The position numbers were made by a program, and so were the translations under genes. This document shows, one piece after another, positions 13,201 to 25,100 of a DNA stretch of 64,000 nucleotides. Each line of letters opens with the position of its first letter. The stretch's first letter is position 1. The stretch is from Lineus longissimus (Eukaryota; Nemertea; Pilidiophora; Heteronemertea; Lineidae). The notes under the pieces are model-generated. The model made no database searches. It was not told where the DNA came from and was given only the letters and a program-made list of their open reading frames with translations. The stretch is from assembly GCF_910592395.1 (NCBI RefSeq), contig NC_088311.1, positions 8,436,501 through 8,500,500 of the forward strand, read 5' to 3'.

Positions 13201-13863
13201 AAACTATCAGGAATGGATTCAAATTTACAAGTAGTATTACATGTATTCAAGGGAAAAACCAGAACATCATCATTCTGCGAAAGACGCTTTAAACAATCAA
13301 TATCAAATTGGTAACTTGGCGAGTCATGCGAAAAAAATCGCGCGATTTTAAATGATCTAGCAAACCGCGCTTGAGGGAAAGAGGAGACTCTTACCAACAT
13401 CTGATGGTTTCTGGCCATCATCGATCAAACAATAAGATGAGGTCAACAGAGATGAGGTCATTTTTTGTTTGTCATTTATAGATCAGAAAACGCAGGAATC
13501 TGTCTTAGGAAGCCGGTGGTTGGTTTCAATGCACTATAGAAGCGGGTTACAAAATGCATGTTTACCATTTCAGTCCTAACAATATTTGTTGATGGACAAA
13601 CTACACGATAATATAAACTGCAGATTCGGACAGTGTTAAATCCTTCGAGCTCCCACGAATGTTAACACGAAGGGAAAACCAAGTAAGAGGGATAAGTCAA
13701 ACTTGGCGGCAACATGAGAACCCGAGCCCGAATGGGTGAGTGTAGAGGCATCTTGATCTGTCGAACAGGCAAATACTTAGCCGGCTCAGCTCTCACATCC
13801 TCGTGCATATCACCCACATAGATCCCCTTTCTCCAACAAGCTCCCAGAATTGCGCTAGATCCG
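10226..13863. other. Non-coding stretch, nothing recognised
   Basis: Open frames of up to about 147 codons occur (for example on the minus strand at 12568-13011) but lack natural composition or splice context. A duplicated GATGAGGTCA word lies at about 13436-13461, giving two nuclear-receptor-like AGGTCA half sites as a direct repeat. Confidence 0.45.
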
Positions 13864-13877
13864 GTAACTATGGTAAC
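13864..13877. promoter_or_regulatory. X-box-like RFX site in CpG-rich sequence
   Basis: GTAACTATGGTAAC fits the consensus GTHNYYATRRNAAC for RFX X-boxes, which drive ciliary genes in animals. It lies in a CpG-rich stretch (about 13.7-14.0 kb) that could be a promoter. No ciliary gene was recognised nearby, so function is inferred from the motif alone. Confidence 0.35.
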
Positions 13878-14215
13878 GGCTGGCGTGTGTTCCCATCATC
13901 TGCGGCGGGGTCGCAACGGTGAACGGACAGTCTTCGGCTGGTGTCGTATACGACCTTGACGAGTTCTTTCTTTTGCTTTGATGCTATTTCGGTTCTCGTA
14001 ATACAAGATGCTTGTAACGTTACGATATTTCGTGAATGGAATCAAAATTCAGTCGAGAAACAACAAGCAACGCGCTTCAAAGCAGCCAAATCTTGAAGAC
14101 GTCTCATCTCCGCAGGTTCGTGACACTAATTGGACCTCATAACAATTGTTCAAATCCTGCATAAAGGATTGTTAAAAGAAATTACCACTTTTGTTCTCAA
14201 AGGACTTCACCATTA

Positions 14216-14334
14216 GGTGATATGAATAAAGACTAGCAAACGCTTTTCGTTCAACATTTTTACAGAAAGGCCCAAGTGTAAGTGTACATGGAGATTTAGA
14301 TAAAAGCGTTTACTAGTCTTTTATTTATATCACC
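14216..14334. mobile_element. MITE family 1, copy 2 (inverted)
   Basis: A 119-bp element with 32/33-bp inverted repeats (14216-14247 and 14302-14334), arms differing at two positions and one indel. Its reverse complement aligns with the element at 10105-10220 along its whole length, including the AGGYCTTTCTGTA core. The flanks give no clear 5-bp duplication, only TA or ATT depending on where the ends are placed. Older than copy 1, to judge by arm divergence. No coding capacity. Confidence 0.9.
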
Positions 14335-16982
14335 TATTGTCTGATGTATGACGTACATTTAACGAACACCCATCACCTTTTTGGCCAAGCTGCTACAAGT
14401 TATTGCAAAAGAACCAATACGAGGGTCATTGGCATTGCAATATCTGGATAAATTGTTGCTGAATATGAGAAATTAAGTCTTCTTCAGCTTTTGACCACAA
14501 CAGTACACATCTCATTAACCTCTCCTCTGCAGCGAACTCGATTTTGCCGCAATCAGACCCCCTTCCTTTTACCAATACAGACGCGGGATTAGAGGGACTC
14601 AGTCTTGATCCCTGCTCGATACCAGATCTATTTGTAGCCGCTGCGGTGATATCAAGGTGAGCTGGAGCGGTAATGGGGAAATTAAAGGTAGACAAGAGGA
14701 TATGCCGCGATGATTGCGGAAGAAGGACGAGACATCAGTGGCAGAGAGGGTACGGGGTCGGGGCGATTAGACCACAGCCATCAGCACCGCAAGGATATGG
14801 GCGATTCAGTGCGATTAGACCAGAGACAATGATCTAGGATGCCAATGTTCTTATTATTGTGCATCGGTGTCAATATATCTAATTTAGGAGCGGCTACTGT
14901 TCCGGGAACCTTTGTATTATGTTAGGTAAATGCCTCAATACATCTACACGTACTTATCATAGTGAAGTCATATTTACTCTGCACCCAAAATATTGCCACG
15001 AATTCAAAACCTAGCCCGGTTTTTTTTATACAACCCTCCTAATCATGTCACCCTTCTTTTGTGGTGTGCTGAATATGACCATCCAGAAAGAAGGAAAACG
15101 CCGTAGATGAGAGAGTAACCATGGGAATCAAAGTACTGTAAGAATGGACCTAACATAGCCCTTCGTTATGGAAGGACTGGATAAAGGCAATTGTTGTGAT
15201 TGTAGAAACACGGTAAAAGTAAATGGCTGAAACAAATACATCCGGCGCCTTGGTTGTGCCTCAAGAGAAGCACAAGAACGTCTGCACCCACGAAGCTCGT
15301 CCACTTAGGCGACTCGGCAGGTTGCCATTTTAAACACGTTCTCCCGTCAATGAAAAAGAAGTTAGCCAAGAATAGAAGATATGTGTTGGTAATGGTTAAA
15401 GCTGGTGTAGGATGCCGCCGACATGACAGTAGGAGTGTTAGTTGAACGAGAGAAAAACAACAGGAGTTTATACATCATGTAAATTGCGAAGATTTCTTAA
15501 ATTTCTATTTTTTTACCTCCCATAGCTGGTATATGCTATTATTGACCGATCGCCTGTCGGGAATAGTGTGCGCGGTTGCTGGAGCAATTGGCTATTGCCT
15601 TAACATCCCAGGAACAAATCATCTTTACATGATCGTGCGTTTTACTGAGAGGATCTTATTTCTCTGCGTATTATTCACTGCTCCCCCCCCCTTCATACGT
15701 CGAACGTCACTACCCGACTATCTATGCATTGTTTTTTAATGCTTCTACAAAAACTTTACCGCAACTAAAAATGTTATTCATACCAACGCAATGTTTCGTA
15801 AACTGTGTAGCAAAACTTCACTATCCATGCTCTTGGGATTAAGATTAAAATTGAACCTGGTATCGAACATCAAGGTGAACGTTTTTAAAATCAACCATCG
15901 TGAAAATCCCTTCATCTAAAGTGCTCGAAAATTGAATAAAATTGGGGCGCAGCATGCAGCAGCAAGATAACAATCTTCAAAGGAAAACAGTGGAAAAAAT
16001 TAGACATGATAGACTCTCAACGTGAAATCACTCAATATTTAACAAAGATGAATGAAAATAAGTGCAGTACCTAACCTCACGCGCAATGACGCCAAGTCAC
16101 GCTGCTGAACAGCATTTCTATTATTGTTAGCTGACTTGTCTTTGTTGGAACGACCAATCATTGCTCATAGCGGCATAGATCAAAGGCCGGAGAATTAATG
16201 AGAAATCGCGATTGGGTGAATCACCTTGTTTTGTTCTGGTCGGTTGACTAGGTGTCTGATCGTGTCCCCACGAGTCAATACCGCACTTGAACACTGATAT
16301 ATGTCATTAGTATGGCCATCGCTGATCGATATATTTGAACCCATCAAGAGGGGATTGCGTCTGTCGTTTGGTCATGTGACGGTGTCGCCATTGTTCAGCG
16401 TTCGTCACTTTATGTCGTGTCGTATCATTCACGGTCGTCGTAAAATCGAATATCACTACATTTTTCTTCGCAATGCTTATTAACTATTGATCAGTATTAG
16501 GGAGACCGTTTGACTGCGACCGATTCAGCCAAACTCTCAATAAAATTTCGAAATAAATGCCTAGCATGTCCCAGCAGTATTCGCGTATTTTTATTATCAT
16601 TCCAAGTATCTTTGCAATGACAACATACTTCGATATAGCATCCGTCTCTTTAAAGAAACAAATGGTAACAATTCTTGTGTCTGTTCCCGGTTTATTGAAA
16701 GGACGAATTTTATTTTCCTGTCAGATGTACTGGTCAGAACATATTTGGTTTATGGAGAAAATGAATAAAGAAAATAATGCCATGACTTGGGGCCACACAG
16801 ATATATGGTTAAGGATTATCTGTGTCTTGTCATATGTAACATCCAATTGTGGGTAAAGCTTAGCTTTCTAACCGCAGGCTATTTCCGATATGTGAATGAC
16901 GAGCATAAAATAATGTACGCTAACTGCTGTGTATAAGAAATATTGTTCTATACATGTACGTGTTTGGAGAGTAATCTAATTA
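14335..16982. other. Non-coding stretch with a repeated homeodomain-like word
   Basis: No supported gene. The word GCGATTAGACCA occurs at 14763-14774 and 14811-14822, exactly 48 bp apart, with a related GGGCGATT between them. ATTAG is a common homeodomain core, so this could be a small regulatory repeat. The rest shows nothing I recognise. Confidence 0.4.
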
Positions 16983-17048
16983 CGTTCATTTGCCCTTGCT
17001 GGTTTTGGCCTATATCGACCACTATGAAATCTGTTTCGTGGGGATGAA
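16983..17048. repeat. Diverged dispersed repeat, copy 2 (family A)
   Basis: Partner of 9885-9960, sharing in order TTTGCCCTTG, GGTTTT, GCCTAT, ATCGACC and CTGTTTCGTGGGG. The hairpin arms of copy 1 are not preserved here. Confidence 0.6.
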
Positions 17049-17159
17049 ATTTTTAACTGTATGCATGTGGGGCGTGCGCAGGGAGTTTTCATCCACAGCC
17101 CTTGTATCATTAATGAAGCGTTAACCACTTAAGTAAGGCCATCAAAACCCTTTGTTTAG

Positions 17160-17247
17160 GGGAGACGCTTTGTTCAATATGATATCGGATGTCACTTTTC
17201 CCGAGACTCCGGCACTTGATAAGTCCCTTTCATCATCCATGACCAAG
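17160..17247 (+). CDS. Candidate 88-bp internal exon
   Basis: A good acceptor (AACCCTTTGTTTAG) and a near-consensus donor (ACCAAG|GTAAGA) bracket 88 bases in which one frame is open throughout (entry phase 1, 29 codons, leaving in phase 0). The peptide starts GDALFNMISDVTFPET and ends SLSSSMTK; it is acidic then serine-rich. I do not recognise it. Downstream, around 17385-17640, there are peptides with La-motif-like and basic features (RYFTEANLPP; KRPRGGYLCKLKK) but they are split by stops, so I could not extend the model. Both edges being strong makes this one of the better isolated exon candidates. Confidence 0.3.
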
Positions 17248-17249
17248 GT

Positions 17250-20200
17250 AAGAACCATCAAGTTATGCTGACAACGGCGAAGGTCCTCTGAGGTTGCGGA
17301 ATGCTGTGATGCAGATAAAGTGTTACTCTGAATGTGTTGTAAGATTTAAATTTCTTCACATGCCCATTTAAGCCAAAAAGAAATGACTATTAAGGCAGAT
17401 GAGGTCAGCAGATACTTCACCGAAGCCAACCTTCCACCGTAGAATTACCTAAACGGCCGTTCGGAGTAAAACTGATAAAAGATTCCAAGACTACCCTTGA
17501 TGGAAATTCGTAAATTTTGACAAGGAATTTGCAACGATTCACGAATTGCTTTCAGAAAGGTTGAGTTTGTGAAAAACCACAAAGGGCTCAATTTCCCTGG
17601 AAAACGTCCACGGGGTGGTTATTTGTGTAAGCTGAAAAAACCCTGTAGTCTTAAGAGTGTACAACGCCTGTACAATGGGAAGTTCACTTCAGCTCATGTT
17701 ACGGTTATTCATTGTACACTTATTTACATTACTGTGCATGTACATTACTGCACAGGGTTTTAAGTCAGTTTGAGCTGCTATAATTGCTAATAGCATTGAC
17801 GTTGGCACATTGCTACCTCCGTGCCGTTTATTCAGATGCGGCGACTGGAGTGGCGTTAGCCGGAACTGGGACCAAGGAGCACCATGGTTACTGGCGGAGG
17901 TTAATGGCAACTGAATAAAGGATCCGTGAACAGCATTGGTTTAAGAATTATAAGCTTACTTAGGTGCTATTGAGAACGCGATTGCCTAATGGTTAGGTTC
18001 TATTGAGAGCTGGTTTGACTGTTGGGGTACAATTGATGCATTCAAGCACGGATGCTGGCCTTCACTTAAATTAATAAACAAGATCAGTTTCAATGAGTCG
18101 AAAAAGATGGAATAATATTTCGCACCAACGCTGCCAGTAGACTCTATGCCCATAAAATATATAATTTAGCTTTTGACTATTTTTTTCCACCGTTAATCGT
18201 GTTGACAAAGCTAAGTGGTTATGAAACAGTGAGTGAAGTAAATGCCTACACCATCTGTTTAATTTGAAATGGTACTATTTTTCTGATCCATTGCTTAAAT
18301 ACGAAGGGCATACCCCTTCCAGCAGATCCAGATGGAGTTCTACATGTTACGTGCATCCCCAAGTGGTCACGTTACGTCGGCCTATGTAATTCGTACTTCC
18401 GGTTTAATTTTACTATAATTCCTTACAGCGGCTGCTTATTTGAGAAATCGACATTTGGTAAACCGAACGTTGACCCCCACAGAAGGAACCTATTGGCAAG
18501 TTTGTGATGTTGGTCGTTTTAAACTAGCACTCAGCAGCCACGTAATACCGTAAATTGTGATAGCCTCACGCCAGCAGCCGTCATCAAGCCGTTTCTCATT
18601 CCCTATCTGGTAATGGCGAATTGGCTTTTAACGACTCGATTCTGATTAAAGTAAGCCTTGATTACACAGTTGAACCTGCCGAGAATGACAACTAGGTATT
18701 TAGCGGCAACTTGGTAATTACATCACCTTGTTAGCGATTATCGCAAAATTGTTTTGAAATTTCAAAAAGTAAAACAGTATTTAATCAGAATGGTCCTGAA
18801 ATTGAAATTCACCTATAGCTGTTTATTTGGTGTATCAAAACTTTATTTGTGAGGGTTTAGTACTCAATTAACGACCCTTTATTCCGTTTCTTATCAACAA
18901 CGAGAAACAAATGTTGGCCACTGTACAGCCTGTTGCAAAATTTAGATAAATCAATCCGGAAAATTTGTTTTTCTCCAAAATTACTGACTTCATACACTGA
19001 TTGACTGCAGGAATTGCGTCTAAAAGGTCAGAGTTCTAACGACAGATAAAACCTAGTGATCGTGATTTATGTCCTTGCGTGTTAACGGGTCGTTTATATT
19101 GGAACCTGCCGTGTGATGTGATTTTTCCGTTTCGTTGATGTTTTCAACCATTCTTCCCTGTTTTATAGCTTTCCTAATTTGTTACCATGACAACGAAACA
19201 GTAGCGCGAAATATATCTAAATTATCTTTGTAATTAAGGTTGATATTTCACATAATTGCTAAATGGTTCTCATTTATTCCGCGGAATATTTAAGTCTTCG
19301 GGCGTTCTGGGTGTTTCCTAGACAACCGTCTGGGGCGGACGATAAGGAAATGAGAAAATTGAATTGAGTAAAATTTTTATTTTCTTGGGGCCCGGTTGAT
19401 TATAACACAGTCAAGTATATTTGATAGCAGATCTTTGTAGTGCCGCGGGGTTTAAACTGATTGTGGCTTCGTATTATTTTGCTCTCGGCCCGGCGGTTGC
19501 TCAAAAGAAGTTATATGCAGTCACTATATGACGTTAACTAATGAACTAGGCTTTATATCCTAATGTCCTTAAAGAAATAAATTGTGCATTAATCCCTCAA
19601 TGAAATTGTTCTTCGCCTTTTTCATAAGTAACCTATTTTTCTGAAAGTGTTAAACGTTAGAGTGTGTCGATGAAAAGGATACACTTTATAAAATGGCTGA
19701 GAGGGTATTGTTTATTTTTGGACACATCTGGGGCTAAATTTCAGTAACGACACCATATATTCATATTGATATATACCGGTATACATGGATATGTATATTG
19801 ACTAGGAAAGCATGAATTGAAAGGCCTTCATCTCTGACTATTAAAAATGCTATGCAGAAAATGAAATCAACGCGCTTTCGCATTTCTTTTCGAAATCACT
19901 TCGGTTGGTGGACGCTCAGACACCCGCCGTTTACCAACAGCAGCCCCAACAAACCATGTAGAAAGGTTTTCAGTTCAGACTAAATCCAAACTTCGTTGCT
20001 TTCAGCAGTTATAAGCGTGAAGAGAATACGATATACATCACAAAAACGGCATGAAGCACAAACAGCTCCACTCATTACTTCGATAATGCGAATGGGGAAA
20101 AAACAATTGTATTGATACTTTCAGCAAACTTTCCCGGCATTGGAACCCTTGCTGGGTTCGTAGATTGGTTGGCGTTTACCTCCGACTGGGTCACATTCAC

Positions 20201-22021
20201 ACAGTCAATTAAAAATAATGCAATAAAACCGAATTAATATTCTGCTGGATTCAGAGCGATAGAATTCGATAAATGGAAAATTATGTCAGATATGGACATG
20301 TTGTGTAACGTTTGTTCTATATTAATGCAGATTGTCGAGTTTGACTCGGCGTACCAGTTTTTTCAATTACTGGCGCGCTCTAAAGCTTGATTCGTACTCT
20401 CCGTACCATGTTCGAGTCATTTCTCATTGTTACTTGTATTAATGTATATGTAGATTGAGTAGGTCCCGATTGTGATGCCAGTTTATTTTTCCTACAGTCA
20501 CTGTAACTTATTAATTGTGCTACATGGAGTGCAAATTCCGGTGGGTTATTATGAATGACGTCATAATGAGACAAGCGACGCCATCTTGAAAAAAGCGATG
20601 ACGCATTTGATCACACAAGTTCACTTTTTTTAGAATAATTACATGCATCATTCCGCAAGTCTCAGTTTTTCGTTCATTAAGGACTTCCATACGAGACGGG
20701 TGCTCTTCTATCATAACGATGGACGACCGGTCGGTTGCACCTTAATGGACGACCATGGAAACTCATATTTGTGCTTGTTATGGGCAATATCTTGTCGAAG
20801 GCTACCCAAATTGGCTCTGTCATGTAGCGTGCAGTGTCTATTATCATGCACTATAGTATCTCATTACCGGTATATATCATGACAGGGTTATAACAAAAGA
20901 ATGACTTTTAGCAAGTTGGATACGATCTTACCCGGGGTATATTTAGATACTGGTGGGCGGGGAACGCTAGCGTGCCTGGAATTTAGGGGTATTTTTAACT
21001 GAAAACATTAAACGAACTTAACCAGTCGACACCTTGCGGGGTCATGCGATGTTCTTCGTCCCGGTTTCGGTGTATAAATATGTACTACATGTAACTCCGT
21101 CGCTATGATCTCTTGACACAAACCGTGGAAACTTATTTTTTAGTAGCATCCTTTTTCAGAGGCCAATGCTGATTTGACATTTGGATACATTATTGCACTG
21201 CCGCCATGCAGACCAAAGAACATGAGGAGCGCTATGAATGAATTATGTTACGAATACTACGGAATGTTTGACGCCAGCCACGATCTTTGGCTGATGGTTT
21301 GAATACACTTCGAATAAATCTAAATGGTGATGTTATTTATGGGATAAAACTAAACATTATTACAGTGCCACTGTCTGGTGTCTCTGAAACTGCGCCGAGA
21401 TTCATGAATGCGAACGTATTTCTGCCCTAGGATTTTCTCGGACCATCAGAAACTCTCCATTATAATTAATATAAGCGCTTCAATTTAGGTGCACTAAGTT
21501 TCCTCCTGCGGTTTTTAGAAATTCCCACAGTCGGGTTGATTGCTGAATAAGTTCGCTGTTACATTTTCCACAGCCGAATGCAGTAAGATACGACAACGAA
21601 CCCTGATTGGGTATTTAACAAGATTGATAAGGTCGAGAAGGTAACGTGAAAGCATCTGATAAAATTCCCGTTCATCGTTCTCTCCCAGAAAGGCAGCAAG
21701 TTCCAACTTGTGATCAGATTTGTAGAGATACTTATGGTTTATTACAAGCTCCACGACCATGTCAGTTCGACACTTAATGGGAAATGATTTAATATGAGAC
21801 TTGATATATTACATTGCTAACAGGTAGTTCAGTGCTAATATTAGGTCTCCGATTCTGTCTGATTGAAGCGGATAGCCGGCATTGATATATGTGCTCTTAT
21901 TCTTTGGGCATTTCCCGGCGTCACAGGTGATGATGACGGGATTATTGATGTATCTAACTATGATAAGCGGATGCCCTCTCTAAAATGCAAGGCCTCCTTT
22001 TCCGACCAGATTCGCTACACG
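17250..22021. other. Non-coding stretch, nothing recognised
   Basis: Low coding potential on both strands. Small palindromes such as TATACCGGTATA at about 19776 occur. A tRNA A-box-like TTGCCTAATGGTTAGG at about 17982 lacks a matching B box. A YY1-like GACGCCATCTTG occurs near 20578. Confidence 0.45.
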
Positions 22022-22140
22022 TTTAAAGGGATACACCATTCCTTATTACTGTGGTCGAGGAAAATAGAATAAGTGCGATTTTACACAATGCCATAATAGT
22101 GCAGTGATATGCTTTGCTGAAAGTTCGTATATGTAGTCTT
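22022..22140. repeat. Diverged dispersed repeat, copy 1 (family B)
   Basis: Starts TTTAAAGGGATACACC and shares ordered blocks with 33945-34070: GG-TC-AGG, TTTTACACAATG or TATACACAATG, GTGCAGT, ATGCT-GC, and an ATATGTAGT or ATACATGTAGT end. Probably part of a SINE-like or other interspersed family. No coding sequence. Confidence 0.6.
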
Positions 22141-25100
22141 TGTATAGCTGGCTACACGACGACAAGTGTTAGTGTCGCATTTATAAATCCCGCCCTTATT
22201 CTTTCGTAGATCGTCATAATTTAAATTCAAATGGAAAGTTTTCCAGCTTTAGCTGTATTTAACGATAGAAAGCTCGTGGTGATAAGATTTTAGAAAAGAC
22301 CGCACTTTATGAATACAAAACTGACATTTGAAGTCCACCGACGAGTGTTTTAATATGCATATTGACGATGCACTCAGAGCCCGGGTGTGTTATGTTGGTT
22401 CCACTTTTTATGAGAACCGAAGCAGACGAGATTAAAATCGAGCGTCGTTGCCTTCTCTTTGAGACGGGGGCTCTTCAGACTTTATTACAATTGATTAGTT
22501 CACATGTACCCCAACATCTCCGTATACTGCTTTCCAGAACGTTGACATTTAAAACGAAATAAAGAAAAAACCTGCAGTATAAAACGCGTGTGAAAGCACA
22601 TCAGAGAGAGGTTCCAGCCAAACCAACTCTGGAAGGCCTTCCCAATACATTGAAATTCTGAAACAAATTATTCCTGTTTATTCTTCTTATAAGAATTCAT
22701 GAAAAAATTTGGTCGGCCTACTCATCAGTTAGCAAGAAATACATGTAATCTTAAAGACCCCAGTATATAACTAAAATCAATGTAATGCAACTTCGTCACT
22801 AAAATTGAGAACGACAGTCACATACATGTCCTAATCACATCTCTATCGACAAAAACAGCGCAAGTTTTCAATTGTAGATCCTCGTCGCCATCCAATCTTT
22901 TGCCGATTCACATCCGGGGAACCTAACACAGTATCAAATTAAACCATTGCCGCATCATATGTGGCTTACCTCCGGCCTTACCAATGCGTCAATTTAGTAT
23001 GCGCTCAAAGCTGCGGAAACAAATGGTCTCTCGCTCAGATCCGTTCAGCTTTGAACTAACCGATATGGTATGATCCTGTCTTTCCTGGTTATTAGTAACG
23101 GACGCGAAGGTGACAGTTCTTTCGCATGGCTGCGCTTGCACCGGGTGGGTTCTCAAGGCGTCCGTTCCTTTGTCCGCCTTCAATTGCCGTCATTGGTATT
23201 TACGACATTTATGTGAATTGGGGAAAAAAACTTATATCTTGAAGTCTGTACCCAAATTGTAAAAAGCGTTCAAATTCATCAATAATGGTCGCCATGTCAC
23301 TGACTTACAAACCAATCTTGAAAGTAAACAGTCGCGCTTCTAGTCATACACGTACAAGCGCAAAATTAACTCAACTTAGATCGGAAAGTGTAATTACGCA
23401 CGATCAGACATTGCTTTCGGTCATGATATTTGCTCGGAGTATTCGTATTAATTCGATCGGGGAGCATATATCAGGGCTGCTCAGAAATCTAACGCGTTCG
23501 TCTCGGCAATGCAATATAGCTCGCAATCATACTACCAGCAGGCGGACGATCGATGAGTCTGTATTGCTTGATTGTCAAAGTAGGTATTTTGACTTATTTT
23601 CATCGCCAGGAAAGACATTCTAAATTGGTATTATTATAAATACCATTTAAGCAGCCATAACTTGGGTAAATGTTGCACTTGGCATTTAACTCGAGTGTTT
23701 TAAGCCAAATGGGGCAGTTGCAGTAGGCGTTGATGGATATTACTGTAGGAATATTCTGTTTTGGGACGAGCAGCTGTTAGGAGGAAATATCATTTGTTCG
23801 GGTAGAAAGGGAAATGGAAAATCGGTGACCTTCCTGCTCGTATTCTCTTTTATCAATGTCACCCCATAAGGTTTACGGGTTCATCGACATCAAGACTGCT
23901 TAACAGATATAACGACACGTAGGGGCCCATTCCTTTAATGTATTTAAGAAACTTATATCTGGATGTGTATACATTGTATGCGACATAAAAGACCAGTGCA
24001 ACTTTACTCCGTTAATGAGTTCAAGCACTTATTGGAAGAAGAAGAAGACCGAGAGCACATCATCACGACTCGCAAGTGTAACTACTCGCTGAAGATCCAA
24101 TGTCTCCATGTTCTCGTGTTCCAAAAATATCTCAATATCCGCCATTATCGCCTGTGTATGATGCGGTTGATGAATAGCCAAGTGTATCCCCGGAGGGAGG
24201 ATGAATGATTAATGGAAACGTAAATGGTAACGTTAATTACATTGGCGGTGGGATGCAATCGATCGTTCGCACACCCTCTATTCCAGTCGCAGGCCATTTT
24301 GTAGCAATATAAGTTCTTTCAGCGGTCATGATGTCTTTTATCCAAGACTTGCCGCACATAGAAAAGACTATGTTGCTATTTTTTAATGACCGTCGGCCTG
24401 TTCCATCTGCAGTGGTCGTACGTTGAACAATATACAATTTACCTGTCCATTAATTCAACATATATGTATACCGCTTGGGCAGGGTACGATCATTAAGATA
24501 TTTTTGTCGTCTATTATAATTCACAATACCCTTTGCCTGGCTCCCAGTGTTAGACTAGTCCGCCCGATAGATGGGAAAGGTTTCCAATCCGCCAGTGTGT
24601 TATAGAAAATCGCACACCAAAAGAAATGGCCGATGAAAGATGCTGAAACCGTTAAGCAATCTGTTTATGCCGATTTGACTCGGGATCAGATTTGATTGAG
24701 TAAACACCGGCGAAGGTCTCACCAATATTATAGCAGTCACGTACACACCAATCATATATGATTGAACGGGTATCAAGGATGTTGACTATGCTCTTGTTTT
24801 CACTCGGATTTTTCAAGGAGGCTGATAAACTGCTTGGCGCAGACATGCTCTCCAGGAGTATCGACCATTGACTCTTTAAAGGCCTACGACGTTCGTTTTC
24901 CTGTATCCTGAAGGTATTCCAATGGTATTAGGGAGTTTGAGAACAGCAACTTATCAAGATCCTTATACGTATCTATATCATAATACTATAAGGCGGCTCG
25001 CTAAAGTGCCATTTGGGGGTCGTGTTTCGTCTCGAAATTTTGCACGTTTGCAGGTGATATGTTATCCTGATGCAACGTCATGTTTATTTTCGGAAATTTA

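Noticed and set aside
17975-18040. tRNA gene or tRNA-derived SINE (A-box-like TTGCCTAATGGTTAGG)
   Set aside because: No acceptable B box at the right distance and no cloverleaf could be drawn.
22980-23034. Minus-strand exon between a good acceptor and a GAG|GTAAGC donor
   Set aside because: All three frames contain stops within the 41-bp interval.
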